In this document: piece by piece, positions 44,363 through 52,339 of the stretch
How positions within the stretch are numbered: position 1 is the first letter of the stretch
How the letters are laid out: each line of letters opens with the position of its first letter
Source of the DNA: JBCDLI01 sp038745535
GTDB taxonomy: Bacteria; Pseudomonadota; Alphaproteobacteria; Rhizobiales; Rhizobiaceae
DNA length: 64,000 bases
Direction: 5' to 3'
NCBI GenBank assembly: GCA_038745535.1
Contig: JBCDLI010000006.1
Location: 4,911-68,910, forward strand
Notes under the pieces: model-generated
Seen by the model: the letters and a program-made list of their open reading frames with translations, nothing else
Databases searched by the model: none
What the model was told of the DNA's origin: nothing
Program-made: the position numbers and the translations under genes

Positions 44363-45547
44363 ATGAGCGCAGAAGCCTGCGATCGCGGAGGCCGGTCAAT
44401 ATCAGCACCCAGGATCACAAGGCTATCGCTGACGGACTTTCGAAACTACTCCGCTGCAACAATTCACACCGGCGCGCCAAATTGTGTTTTCCACGGACCA
44501 AACGGGTCGGGTAAAACAAACCTGCTTGAAGCGTTGTCTCTCTTGTCTCCCGGCCGCGGGATGCGTCGCGCAAAACTCGACCAAATGGTTCGGCAGGGCA
44601 GCGGCGCTGGGTTCACGGTCTTTTCTGAGATCGAAACCGATGATGACACGGTCAAAATCGGAACAGGTACATCGACCAGTGCACTTGCAGATGCGATATC
44701 GACCCGTGTCACACGCATTAATGGAACGCCCGCGAAACGATCTGAAGAGCTTTTGCAGTTTACGAGAGTGCTGTGGCTAACGCCTGCCATGGATGGCCTG
44801 TTCACCGGTTCTGCCAGCGATCGTCGACGGTTCACAGATCGCATGGTTCTTTCCATTGAACCGCAGCATGCACGCCGCGTAGCAGACTACGAGAAGGCAA
44901 TTAGCCAGCGAAACAGATTGCTTGATGACTATCACGGTCAACAAAGCGACATTCAGCTTGATGCCATCGAATTGCAGTTGGGCGCACTCGGCGCTGCGAT
45001 GATCGCGGCCCGCGCCGAGCTTGTTGATCTCATCTCGCTGGAAATGGAACGTTTGGACCAAACAAACTTTCAGGATTTCCCGACAGCAACATTGTTTATC
45101 AGCGATGGCCTGCGTGAAGCAGAGCAGCGCCACGACGAGATGAATACCGAAGAGCAGCTGTTGCGGCTTTACCGCGATGGACGCGGTCGAGACCGTGCCG
45201 CGAAGCGGACATTGATTGGCCCCCACCGCGCTGATCTCAATGTGCAGCATAAAGAAAAAGACATTGAGGCGGCGCTATGTTCGACAGGCGAACAAAAGGC
45301 CTTGTTGACCGGTCTGGTTCTTGCTCATGCAAAGATTACGAGCCAGATCGCCGGGATGGCACCAATTTTGCTCCTCGATGAGATTGCTGCGCACTTCGAT
45401 CCGTTCCGCCGGGAAGCGCTGTTCCAGAGAATAGAAGCGTTGGGCGGGCAAACCTTTATGACCGGCACGGACGCTTTTCTGTTTGAAGCATTGGGAGATC
45501 AAGCGAAGCGTTTTCGCGTCGATAGCGGTCATGTCACCGAGGCTTGA
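44363..45547 (+). CDS. recF: DNA replication and repair protein RecF
   Basis: RecF is an SMC-like ATPase that helps load RecA at gaps. The 394-residue protein has RLSLTDFRNYSAATIHTGAP, the Walker A GPNGSGKTNLLEALSLLSPG, and the C-terminal signature/Walker B region (STGEQKALLTGLVLAHAKI, LLLDEIAAHFD). It begins 9 bp after dnaN and ends 9 bp from the gyrB stop, with which it converges. Confidence 0.95.
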   Translation: MSAEACDRGGRSISAPRITRLSLTDFRNYSAATIHTGAPNCVFHGPNGSGKTNLLEALSLLSPGRGMRRAKLDQMVRQGSGAGFTVFSEIETDDDTVKIGTGTSTSALADAISTRVTRINGTPAKRSEELLQFTRVLWLTPAMDGLFTGSASDRRRFTDRMVLSIEPQHARRVADYEKAISQRNRLLDDYHGQQSDIQLDAIELQLGALGAAMIAARAELVDLISLEMERLDQTNFQDFPTATLFISDGLREAEQRHDEMNTEEQLLRLYRDGRGRDRAAKRTLIGPHRADLNVQHKEKDIEAALCSTGEQKALLTGLVLAHAKITSQIAGMAPILLLDEIAAHFDPFRREALFQRIEALGGQTFMTGTDAFLFEALGDQAKRFRVDSGHVTEA

Positions 45548-45556
45548 AAGCGCAGA

Positions 45557-48019
45557 TTAAATATCGAGGTTGGCCACGCTTAGGGCATTGTCATGAATGA
45601 AATCACGTCGCGGTTCCACATCATCGCCCATCAGGCGCGCAAACAGTGAATCTGCGTCGGTGGCGTCATTCACCCTAACCTGCAACAGTGAACGAGCCTC
45701 GGGATCGAGCGTCGTTTCCCAGAGCTGCTCGGCATTCATTTCCCCAAGACCTTTGTAACGCTGAAGCGTGAGGCCTTTTCGGGCAACGGCGAAGACTTGA
45801 TCGAGAAGCGCCAGCGGCCCGTGAATGACTTCCGACTTGTCTTTGCGCGTCAGCGTCGCCGGACCGGAAAACAGTTCGGCTAGCTCTGCCGACAGTGCAT
45901 GCAAGTTGCGTGCATCTGCCGATTGTAGGAGCGCTGCATCAACCACGTGGGCTTCTCGAACACCGCGAACAGTGCGCTCCAAAATATAGCCTCCGGTGCC
46001 ATCGTTTGAGGGGTTTAGCCGGCCAGACCAATCGCGTTCTGTCTCTTCTGATACCTTGTCGAGCCGCCCACTTACTTTGCCCACGAGCTCATTTGCGCGT
46101 GCAAGATCGTTCAGGAGCGTCACGTCCATCGCGCCCGCGATCGCTGCTTGTTCGATAACCTCGCGATCATAACGCGAATGAAGTCCTTCGAGCGAAGCGC
46201 GGAACTGGAGTGACAGATCAATGACCGCGCGCAGATCGCGGCCCTGGCGAACTTCGCCATCGGCAACACGCAGTTGCGTATCATCGAGACCGACTTCGAT
46301 CAGATAGTTTTCCATCGCCGGCTCGTCCTTGATGTATTGGGACGACTTCCCGCGGGTGACTTTGTAGAGCGGAGGTTGCGCGATGTAGAGATGACCGCGC
46401 TCTATGAGTTCCGGCATCTGCCGGAAGAAGAAGGTGAGCAGTAGAGTGCGGATGTGTGCGCCGTCGACGTCAGCATCTGTCATGATGATGATCTTGTGAT
46501 AACGCAGCTTTTCGGGGTTGAACTCGTCTTTGCCGATGCCTGTGCCGAGCGCTGTGATCAGCGTTCCGACCTGATCGGAAGATAACATCCTGTCAAAACG
46601 AGCGCGTTCGACATTTAATATCTTGCCGCGCAACGGCAGAATCGCTTGGTTTTTGCGGCTGCGACCAGATTTTGCCGAACCACCAGCAGAGTCACCCTCG
46701 ACGATAAAAATCTCTGATTTCGACGGATCGCGTTCCTGACAGTCGGCAAGCTTACCGGGCAATGACGTGATGTCCAAAGCACCCTTGCGGCGCGTTAATT
46801 CGCGGGCCTTGCGTGCCGCCTCCCGAGCGGCGGCTGCCTCCACAACTTTCGAGATTAGGATTTTGGCTTGATCGGGATTTTCTTCCAACCATTCGCCAAG
46901 CATCTCATTGACGAGGCTTTCGACGACCGGACGAACTTCGGAAGAGACGAGCTTGTCTTTGGTTTGCGAAGAAAACTTCGGGTCGGGCACCTTCACGGAC
47001 AGAACGCAGGTAAGGCCCTCGCGGCAATCGTCACCGGTGAGCGAGACCTTTTCTTTCTTCGTCATACCGGAACGGTCTGCGTAGCCGGTCACCTGACGGG
47101 TCAATCCACCGCGAAAACCGGCCATGTGCGTGCCGCCATCGCGCTGGGGAATGTTGTTGGTGAAGCAGAGGACATTCTCGTGGTAGGAATCGTTCCACCA
47201 CAGTGCGACTTCCACCGTGATACCGTCCCGTTCACCGGAAATGGACACCGGATTTTCAATCAGCGGCTTCTTCGCGCGGTCTAGCCAGCGGACGAACTCG
47301 CGCAAACCACCGTCGTAAATGAGTTCCACTTCCTTCGCGTCCGCGCGCCGCGCATCCTTTAAGAGTATGCGAACACCGGAGTTGAGAAACGCGAGTTCAC
47401 GAAGCCGATGCTCCAACGTTTCAAACGAAAATTCGGTTTTCGTAAATGTCTCTTTTGACGGCAGGAAAGTCAGTTCCGTGCCGGTATAATCGCCGGCATC
47501 ACCCACTTTTTTCAGCGGTGCGCTGGCGACACCGTGCGAAAACTCAATCTCATGGAAATTTCCGCTACGCCCGATCCTTAATTTCAGCCAGACCGAAAGC
47601 GCGTTGACCACCGACACCCCTACGCCGTGCAGACCGCCGGACACTTTATAAGAGTTTTGGTCAAATTTTCCGCCCGCGTGAAGCTGGGTCATTATAACCT
47701 CGGCGGCAGAAACACCTTCGCCCTCGTGGATATCGACGGGGATGCCTCGACCATTATCGGTCACAGTTACGGACCCGTCGGCATTCAAGGTCACCGTCAC
47801 CAAATCGGCGTGACCCGCGAGCGCTTCATCGATTGCGTTATCGACGACCTCGTACACCATGTGATGCAGGCCTGAACCATCATCGGTGTCGCCGATATAC
47901 ATGCCTGGCCGTTTGCGAACCGCATCCAATCCCTTCAAGACCTTGATGGAATCGGCGCTGTACTCGGCCTCTGCGACCGATGGCGTTTTCGGGTCTTCAG
48001 ATTTTTCAGGGTTGCTCAT
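45557..48019 (-). CDS. gyrB: DNA gyrase subunit B
   Basis: GyrB is the ATPase subunit of gyrase, which introduces negative supercoils. The 820-residue protein has the GHKL ATP site (YEVVDNAIDEALAGHADLVT, DNGRGIPVDIHEGEGVSAAE), LHGVGVSVVNALS, and the toprim region (IVEGDSAGGSAKSGRSRKNQ, MTDADVDGAHIRTLLLTFFF). It closes with QRYKGLGEMNAEQLWETTLD. It is transcribed against dnaA-dnaN-recF rather than following recF. The promoter must lie in 48020-48241, shared with the divergent usg gene. Confidence 0.98.
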   Translation of the reverse strand: MSNPEKSEDPKTPSVAEAEYSADSIKVLKGLDAVRKRPGMYIGDTDDGSGLHHMVYEVVDNAIDEALAGHADLVTVTLNADGSVTVTDNGRGIPVDIHEGEGVSAAEVIMTQLHAGGKFDQNSYKVSGGLHGVGVSVVNALSVWLKLRIGRSGNFHEIEFSHGVASAPLKKVGDAGDYTGTELTFLPSKETFTKTEFSFETLEHRLRELAFLNSGVRILLKDARRADAKEVELIYDGGLREFVRWLDRAKKPLIENPVSISGERDGITVEVALWWNDSYHENVLCFTNNIPQRDGGTHMAGFRGGLTRQVTGYADRSGMTKKEKVSLTGDDCREGLTCVLSVKVPDPKFSSQTKDKLVSSEVRPVVESLVNEMLGEWLEENPDQAKILISKVVEAAAAREAARKARELTRRKGALDITSLPGKLADCQERDPSKSEIFIVEGDSAGGSAKSGRSRKNQAILPLRGKILNVERARFDRMLSSDQVGTLITALGTGIGKDEFNPEKLRYHKIIIMTDADVDGAHIRTLLLTFFFRQMPELIERGHLYIAQPPLYKVTRGKSSQYIKDEPAMENYLIEVGLDDTQLRVADGEVRQGRDLRAVIDLSLQFRASLEGLHSRYDREVIEQAAIAGAMDVTLLNDLARANELVGKVSGRLDKVSEETERDWSGRLNPSNDGTGGYILERTVRGVREAHVVDAALLQSADARNLHALSAELAELFSGPATLTRKDKSEVIHGPLALLDQVFAVARKGLTLQRYKGLGEMNAEQLWETTLDPEARSLLQVRVNDATDADSLFARLMGDDVEPRRDFIHDNALSVANLDI

Positions 48020-48241
48020 GCAGTCTCACGGAAGGGACAAAATGAACGCCGAATCGCGGCGGCGTTTCGTATTTTATATACGCGTTCCGGGTCACGAATC
48101 CAATTTTTGACCCGGTACAGCCGCGCATTCGTCCGCCTATTGGCACTCATTCCAGATAGCTGCCATCATATTGAAATTGTTGACTTATTAAGAGTTCTCG
48201 GAAACGCTTCGCGGTGCAACAACAAATGCGGAGCGAAAAAC

Positions 48242-48511
48242 ATGGTGACAAGCGCGTTTGAGAAGCAGCTTCAGGGCTACGGATTAACGACCGCGAAGAT
48301 ACTTTATCGGATGCCGGACCACCTCCACATGCTGCAAACCTACGTCTGGCAAGACTACGATATGGCACCGGATTTCCCCGTGATGAAGCGGTTTTTGGAC
48401 TTCTGGGAGGCCAACCTCGACGGCCCCTTGCACTCGGTTCAATACGTGCACCAGAAGCTGATCAAGCCCGGCGAGTGGACCAAGATCGACGGCGAAATGG
48501 TTCTGCACTGA
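48242..48511 (+). CDS. usg: Usg family protein
   Basis: Usg is a small alphaproteobacterial protein first noted upstream of trpFBA in Caulobacter; its biochemical role is unknown. The 89-residue product (TSAFEKQLQGYGLTTAKILY, YRMPDHLHMLQTYVWQDYDM, DFPVMKRFLDFWEANLDGPL) matches that family. The frame is open 45 codons upstream, but ATG 48242 has GGAG eight bases ahead and gives the family's usual length. trpB follows 93 bp later; the trpF gene that usually separates them is absent. Confidence 0.85.
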   Translation: MVTSAFEKQLQGYGLTTAKILYRMPDHLHMLQTYVWQDYDMAPDFPVMKRFLDFWEANLDGPLHSVQYVHQKLIKPGEWTKIDGEMVLH

Positions 48512-48604
48512 CGGAGCTTAAGAGGCGCAAAAACGCCAAACCATCGCATTGCGGCAAGGTGAGTGGTTCGCTAGGAACGCGCAGACAGGAACGGGAGTTG
48601 CGCG

Positions 48605-49825
48605 GTGAACCAAGCGCCAAAACCAAACTCATTTCGAACAGGCCCAGATGAACAGGGCATGTTTGGCATCTTCGGCGGTCGCTTTGTCGCCGAAACGCTT
48701 ATGCCGCTTATCCTGGATTTACAGGCCGAGTGGGAAAACGCGCAGGACGACCCGGAGTTTCGACAGGAGCTCGCCCATCTCAATGCCCATTACACGGGTC
48801 GCCCGTCGCCGATCTACTTTGCGGAGCGCCTGACTGAGCATCTTGGTGGCGCGAAAATCTATTTTAAGCGGGACGAGCTGAACCATACGGGATCGCACAA
48901 GATCAACAATTGCCTTGGCCAAATTCTGCTGGCCAAGCGCATGGGGAAGACGCGCATTATCGCCGAAACCGGCGCAGGCCAGCACGGTGTGGCATCGGCG
49001 ACCGTCGCGGCGCGTTTCGGGTTCCCGTGTCATGTTTACATGGGCGCGACAGATATTGAGCGGCAAGCGCCTAACGTGTTTCGCATGAAGCTTCTCGGTG
49101 CCGACGTTACGCCGGTCACCTCCGGCAACGGCACGTTGAAAGACGCCATGAACGAGGCGCTGCGCGACTGGGTCACCAATGTGGAAACCACTTATTATCT
49201 GATCGGCACCGCAGCGGGTCCGCACCCATATCCGGAGATGGTTCGCGAGTTTCAGTCTGTTATCGGCAAAGAGACCAAAGAACAGCTCATGGAAATCGAG
49301 GGTCGCTTGCCAGACACGATCATCGCGTCTGTTGGCGGTGGATCGAACGCGATCGGGCTTTTCCACCCCTTCTTGGATGATAGCGACGTTGAGATCATCG
49401 GCGTTGAAGCAGGCGGCAAGGGCCTAAACAGCGACCAACATTGCGCATCGCTGACTGCGGGAACGCCTGGCGTGCTCCATGGCAATCGCACCTATCTGTT
49501 GCAGGACAGCGATGGGCAGATTGAGGAAGGCCATTCGATCTCTGCTGGGCTGGATTATCCGGGCATCGGGCCGGAGCACTCATTTCTAAGGGATACTGGT
49601 CGCGTGGAATACGTGCCCATCATGGACGAGGAGGCGCTCGCGGCGTTCCAACTGCTGTGCAAGCTGGAGGGGATTATACCTGCACTTGAGCCGAGCCACG
49701 CGATTGCGGAAGTCGTGAAACGAGCACCGAAGATGGGCAAAGACCAGATCATTGTGATGAATCTCTGCGGTCGCGGCGACAAGGACGTGTTCACCGTGGG
49801 CAAAATTCTGGGGCATGAGATGTGA
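48605..49825 (+). CDS. trpB: tryptophan synthase beta subunit
   Basis: TrpB condenses indole and L-serine to tryptophan using PLP. The 406-residue protein has ELNHTGSHKINNCLGQILLA with the PLP lysine at residue 99, AETGAGQHGVASATVAARFG, the phosphate loop SVGGGSNAIGLF, and GLDYPGIGPEHSFLRDTGRV. The start is GTG 48605. It is separated from its partner trpA by a toxin-antitoxin pair, whereas the two genes are normally adjacent. No trp attenuator or leader peptide is evident upstream. Confidence 0.98.
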   Translation: MNQAPKPNSFRTGPDEQGMFGIFGGRFVAETLMPLILDLQAEWENAQDDPEFRQELAHLNAHYTGRPSPIYFAERLTEHLGGAKIYFKRDELNHTGSHKINNCLGQILLAKRMGKTRIIAETGAGQHGVASATVAARFGFPCHVYMGATDIERQAPNVFRMKLLGADVTPVTSGNGTLKDAMNEALRDWVTNVETTYYLIGTAAGPHPYPEMVREFQSVIGKETKEQLMEIEGRLPDTIIASVGGGSNAIGLFHPFLDDSDVEIIGVEAGGKGLNSDQHCASLTAGTPGVLHGNRTYLLQDSDGQIEEGHSISAGLDYPGIGPEHSFLRDTGRVEYVPIMDEEALAAFQLLCKLEGIIPALEPSHAIAEVVKRAPKMGKDQIIVMNLCGRGDKDVFTVGKILGHEM

Positions 49826-49846
49826 ATTGAGCGCCAGTGTTCGGCG

Positions 49847-49873
49847 GTGTTACAGTTAATTACAACTGAACAC
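49847..49873. promoter_or_regulatory. inverted repeat operator candidate ahead of the antitoxin gene
   Basis: GTGTT-A-CAGTT-AATTAC-AACTG-AACAC is an inverted repeat of two 5-bp blocks on each side, with a single unpaired A. It ends 11 bp before the antitoxin ATG, just upstream of AGGAG. Ribbon-helix-helix antitoxins repress their own promoters through such sites, so this is a likely operator. Confidence 0.6.
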
Positions 49874-49884
49874 AGGAGCGCTTG

Positions 49885-50175
49885 ATGGCGACCACCACAT
49901 TCACAATGCGTCTGGATGAGGAGACGAAAAAGGCGCTGGAAGCGGAAGCAAGGCGGAACGACCGCTCTGCCGGATACATAGCGAAGAAAGCGATCACTGA
50001 AATGCTAGATCGCGAAGCTTACAAGCGCGAGCAGATTGCCGAAGCGGTGAAGGAAGCAGACAAGGGTTCGTTTATTTCTGAAGAAGCTATTGATGCGTGG
50101 GTCGATAGTTGGGGAACGGAGAATGAACTACCGCCACCAGAAGCTGATGTTGTCACCGAGCAGAATGAACAGTGA
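49885..50175 (+). CDS. ribbon-helix-helix antitoxin (ParD/CopG type)
   Basis: The 96-residue protein begins MATTTFTMRLDEETKKALEA, a ribbon-helix-helix DNA-binding domain (beta strand TTFTMRL, then two helices). Its acidic C-terminal tail (ISEEAIDAWVDSWGTENELP) would wrap the toxin. AGGAG precedes ATG 49885 at eight bases. The downstream toxin start overlaps its stop (GTGA), the standard antitoxin-first arrangement. It has its own operator-like repeat although it sits inside a trp operon. Confidence 0.88.
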   Translation: MATTTFTMRLDEETKKALEAEARRNDRSAGYIAKKAITEMLDREAYKREQIAEAVKEADKGSFISEEAIDAWVDSWGTENELPPPEADVVTEQNEQ

Positions 50176-50465
50176 ATCTCCGTTTTTTTGCGCAAACGCG
50201 AAGTGATCTTCTTTGGTTTCGGCGCTACTATACAATGAATTTTCCCGACGGGGACGATGGGGCAAAGCGTTCATATCAGGCGACAAAACGGCTTTTAAAG
50301 GAACATCCACTTTCCGGTGAGGCTCTCGACAATTCAGGATTGCGTGCAATAAGGATCGCAAGAACGCCTTTTTCTTTTATCTATCGCGTAGAAAAACACG
50401 AAATTCAAATCCTCCGCCTCTGGGACGGTCGTCGAGATCGTCCGAATAATTGGGAAGACCGGTAA
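50172..50465 (+). CDS. RelE/ParE family toxin
   Basis: The 97-residue protein has the ParE/RelE fold pattern: a helical hairpin (RSDLLWFRRYYTMNFP, AKRSYQATKRLLKEHPLSG), then beta strands ending in the conserved FSFIYRVEKHEIQILRLWDG and the basic RRDRPNNWEDR tail. ParE-type members poison gyrase and RelE-type ones cleave mRNA; the sequence alone does not decide which. The GTG start overlaps the antitoxin stop. Its TAA directly abuts the trpA ATG with no gap. Confidence 0.85.
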   Translation: MNLRFFAQTRSDLLWFRRYYTMNFPDGDDGAKRSYQATKRLLKEHPLSGEALDNSGLRAIRIARTPFSFIYRVEKHEIQILRLWDGRRDRPNNWEDR

Positions 50466-51302
50466 ATGACAAACCGTTTCGACACACTCTTTGCCCGTCT
50501 CAACACGGAAGGTCGTCCGGCGCTTGTGACCTATTTCATGGGCGGCGATCCTGATTTCGACACTTCGCTAGACATCATGAAATCGCTCGCCAAAGCCGGT
50601 GCAGACATCATCGAACTCGGCATGCCGTTCTCTGATCCGATGGCCGACGGCCCTGCTATCCAGATGGCCGGACGTCGTGCGCTGAACGGTGGCATGTCAC
50701 TGGCAAAGACTATCGCCATGGCCAAAGCCTTCCGCGAGACCGACGCCGAAACACCAATCGTTTTAATGGGTTATTACAATCCGATTTATATCTACGGCGT
50801 GGAAACGTTTCTGACCGATGCGAAAGCGGCCGGGATCGACGGGCTCATTGTTGTCGATCTGCCGCCAGAGATGGATAACGAACTCTGTGTTCCGGCCCTT
50901 GATGCGGGTGTGGCGTTCATTCGGCTGGCGACACCGACAACGGATGAAAAGCGCCTGCCGGCGGTTTTGGAAAATACGTCGGGCTTTGTGTATTACGTCT
51001 CGATGAATGGAATTACGGGCGGGGCGATCGCAAACACGCAAGCTGTGGGTGATGCGGTGGCTCGTATCAAGAGCCACACTCATCTGCCCGTGTGCGTGGG
51101 CTTCGGCGTAAAGACGGCAGACCAAGCAGCTGTCATCGGTCGAGATGCGGACGGGGTGGTGGTTGGCACCTCTATCGTTCAGGCTATCGCCAATTCACTC
51201 GATGAAAACGGTCAGGCGACCGATGCGACCAGGGGCGCTGTGAAAGAACTGGTGGAAGGTCTCGCCCAAGGTGTGAGACAGGCGCGGCTTGAACTGGCCT
51301 AG
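50466..51302 (+). CDS. trpA: tryptophan synthase alpha subunit
   Basis: TrpA cleaves indole-3-glycerol phosphate to indole, passed through a tunnel to TrpB. The 278-residue TIM barrel has LVTYFMGGDPDFDTSLDIMK, the catalytic glutamate in ADIIELGMPFSDPMADGPAI with the aspartate in GIDGLIVVDLPPEM, and the phosphate loop VCVGFGVKTADQAA. The ATG follows the toxin's stop immediately, so its expression probably depends on read-through or translational coupling through the toxin-antitoxin genes. GGGAAG upstream is inside the toxin coding sequence. Confidence 0.97.
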   Translation: MTNRFDTLFARLNTEGRPALVTYFMGGDPDFDTSLDIMKSLAKAGADIIELGMPFSDPMADGPAIQMAGRRALNGGMSLAKTIAMAKAFRETDAETPIVLMGYYNPIYIYGVETFLTDAKAAGIDGLIVVDLPPEMDNELCVPALDAGVAFIRLATPTTDEKRLPAVLENTSGFVYYVSMNGITGGAIANTQAVGDAVARIKSHTHLPVCVGFGVKTADQAAVIGRDADGVVVGTSIVQAIANSLDENGQATDATRGAVKELVEGLAQGVRQARLELA

Positions 51303-51343
51303 GTGTTCCTTCACATAAAGAGAACACAAAGACTGGGGTCACC

Positions 51344-52315
51344 ATGAACTGGATCACCAACTACATGCGTCCGCGGCTCAACTCGATGTTGGGTCGTCGC
51401 GAAACGCCTGAAAACCTCTGGATCAAATGTCCCGAGAGCGGCGAAATGGTGTTCCACCGTGATGTGGAAGAAAATCAGTTCGTGATCCCGACATCGGGCC
51501 ACCACATGAAGATACCCGCGATGACGCGGCTGCAGAATTTCTTCGACAATGGCGAATTTACGAAGATCGATAATCCAACGGTCGCGCAAGACCCACTGAA
51601 ATTTCGGGACCATAAGCGCTACACGGATCGCCTGCGGGAAAATCGTTCAAAGACCGGTCTGGAAGACTCCATCATCAATGCCTTCGGTCAGGTTGAGGGC
51701 ATGAACGTGATGGCCACGCTCCACGATTTCTCCTTCATGGGCGGGTCGCTCGGCATGGCCGCGGGCGAAGCGATCGTGACAGGTTTTGAAAACGCGATTG
51801 AGAAAAACTGCCCGATGGTCCTTTTTGCCCAGTCGGGTGGCGCTCGCATGCAGGAAGGTATTTTGTCCCTCATGCAGCTGCCGCGCACAACGGTCGCTGT
51901 CGAAATGCTGAAAGAGGCAGGCCTTCCATACATCGTGGTTTTGACAAATCCCACAACAGGTGGTGTGTCGGCCTCATACGCAATGCTGGGTGACGTGCAC
52001 ATTGCAGAGCCCGGCGCGGTGATCGGTTTTGCTGGTCGGCGCGTGATTGAACAGACCATCCGCGAAAAGCTGCCAGAAGGTTTCCAGACCTCTGAATACC
52101 TTCTCGACCACGGCATGGTTGATATGGTGGTTGAACGCAAAGAGCTGCGCCCAACAATCGCGCGTCTACTGCGGATTTTATTGAAGCAAGACAGCCCTGA
52201 GGCGATTGATCCGATTGCGGCGGAGCCACCTGCCGATGAAGCGAACGTAAACATCGAAGTTGCCGAGCAAACCGCTGAAGAAAAGGCTGCCGCCAACGCA
52301 GCTCCAAGTCTGTAG
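51344..52315 (+). CDS. accD: acetyl-CoA carboxylase carboxyltransferase beta subunit
   Basis: AccD is the beta half of the carboxyltransferase that makes malonyl-CoA for fatty acid synthesis. The 323-residue protein has the N-terminal WIKCPESGEMVFHRDVEENQ, then LHDFSFMGGSLGMAAGEAIV and FAQSGGARMQEGILSLMQLP, all family-specific. Of the four zinc-finger cysteines in E. coli AccD only the first is kept; the others are Ser, Ile and Ser here. I recall this loss from other alphaproteobacteria. An acidic/alanine-rich C-terminal tail follows. folC begins 24 bp later. Confidence 0.96.
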   Translation: MNWITNYMRPRLNSMLGRRETPENLWIKCPESGEMVFHRDVEENQFVIPTSGHHMKIPAMTRLQNFFDNGEFTKIDNPTVAQDPLKFRDHKRYTDRLRENRSKTGLEDSIINAFGQVEGMNVMATLHDFSFMGGSLGMAAGEAIVTGFENAIEKNCPMVLFAQSGGARMQEGILSLMQLPRTTVAVEMLKEAGLPYIVVLTNPTTGGVSASYAMLGDVHIAEPGAVIGFAGRRVIEQTIREKLPEGFQTSEYLLDHGMVDMVVERKELRPTIARLLRILLKQDSPEAIDPIAAEPPADEANVNIEVAEQTAEEKAAANAAPSL

Positions 52316-52339
52316 GTCGAACCGCGCAAGCCACGAGCG

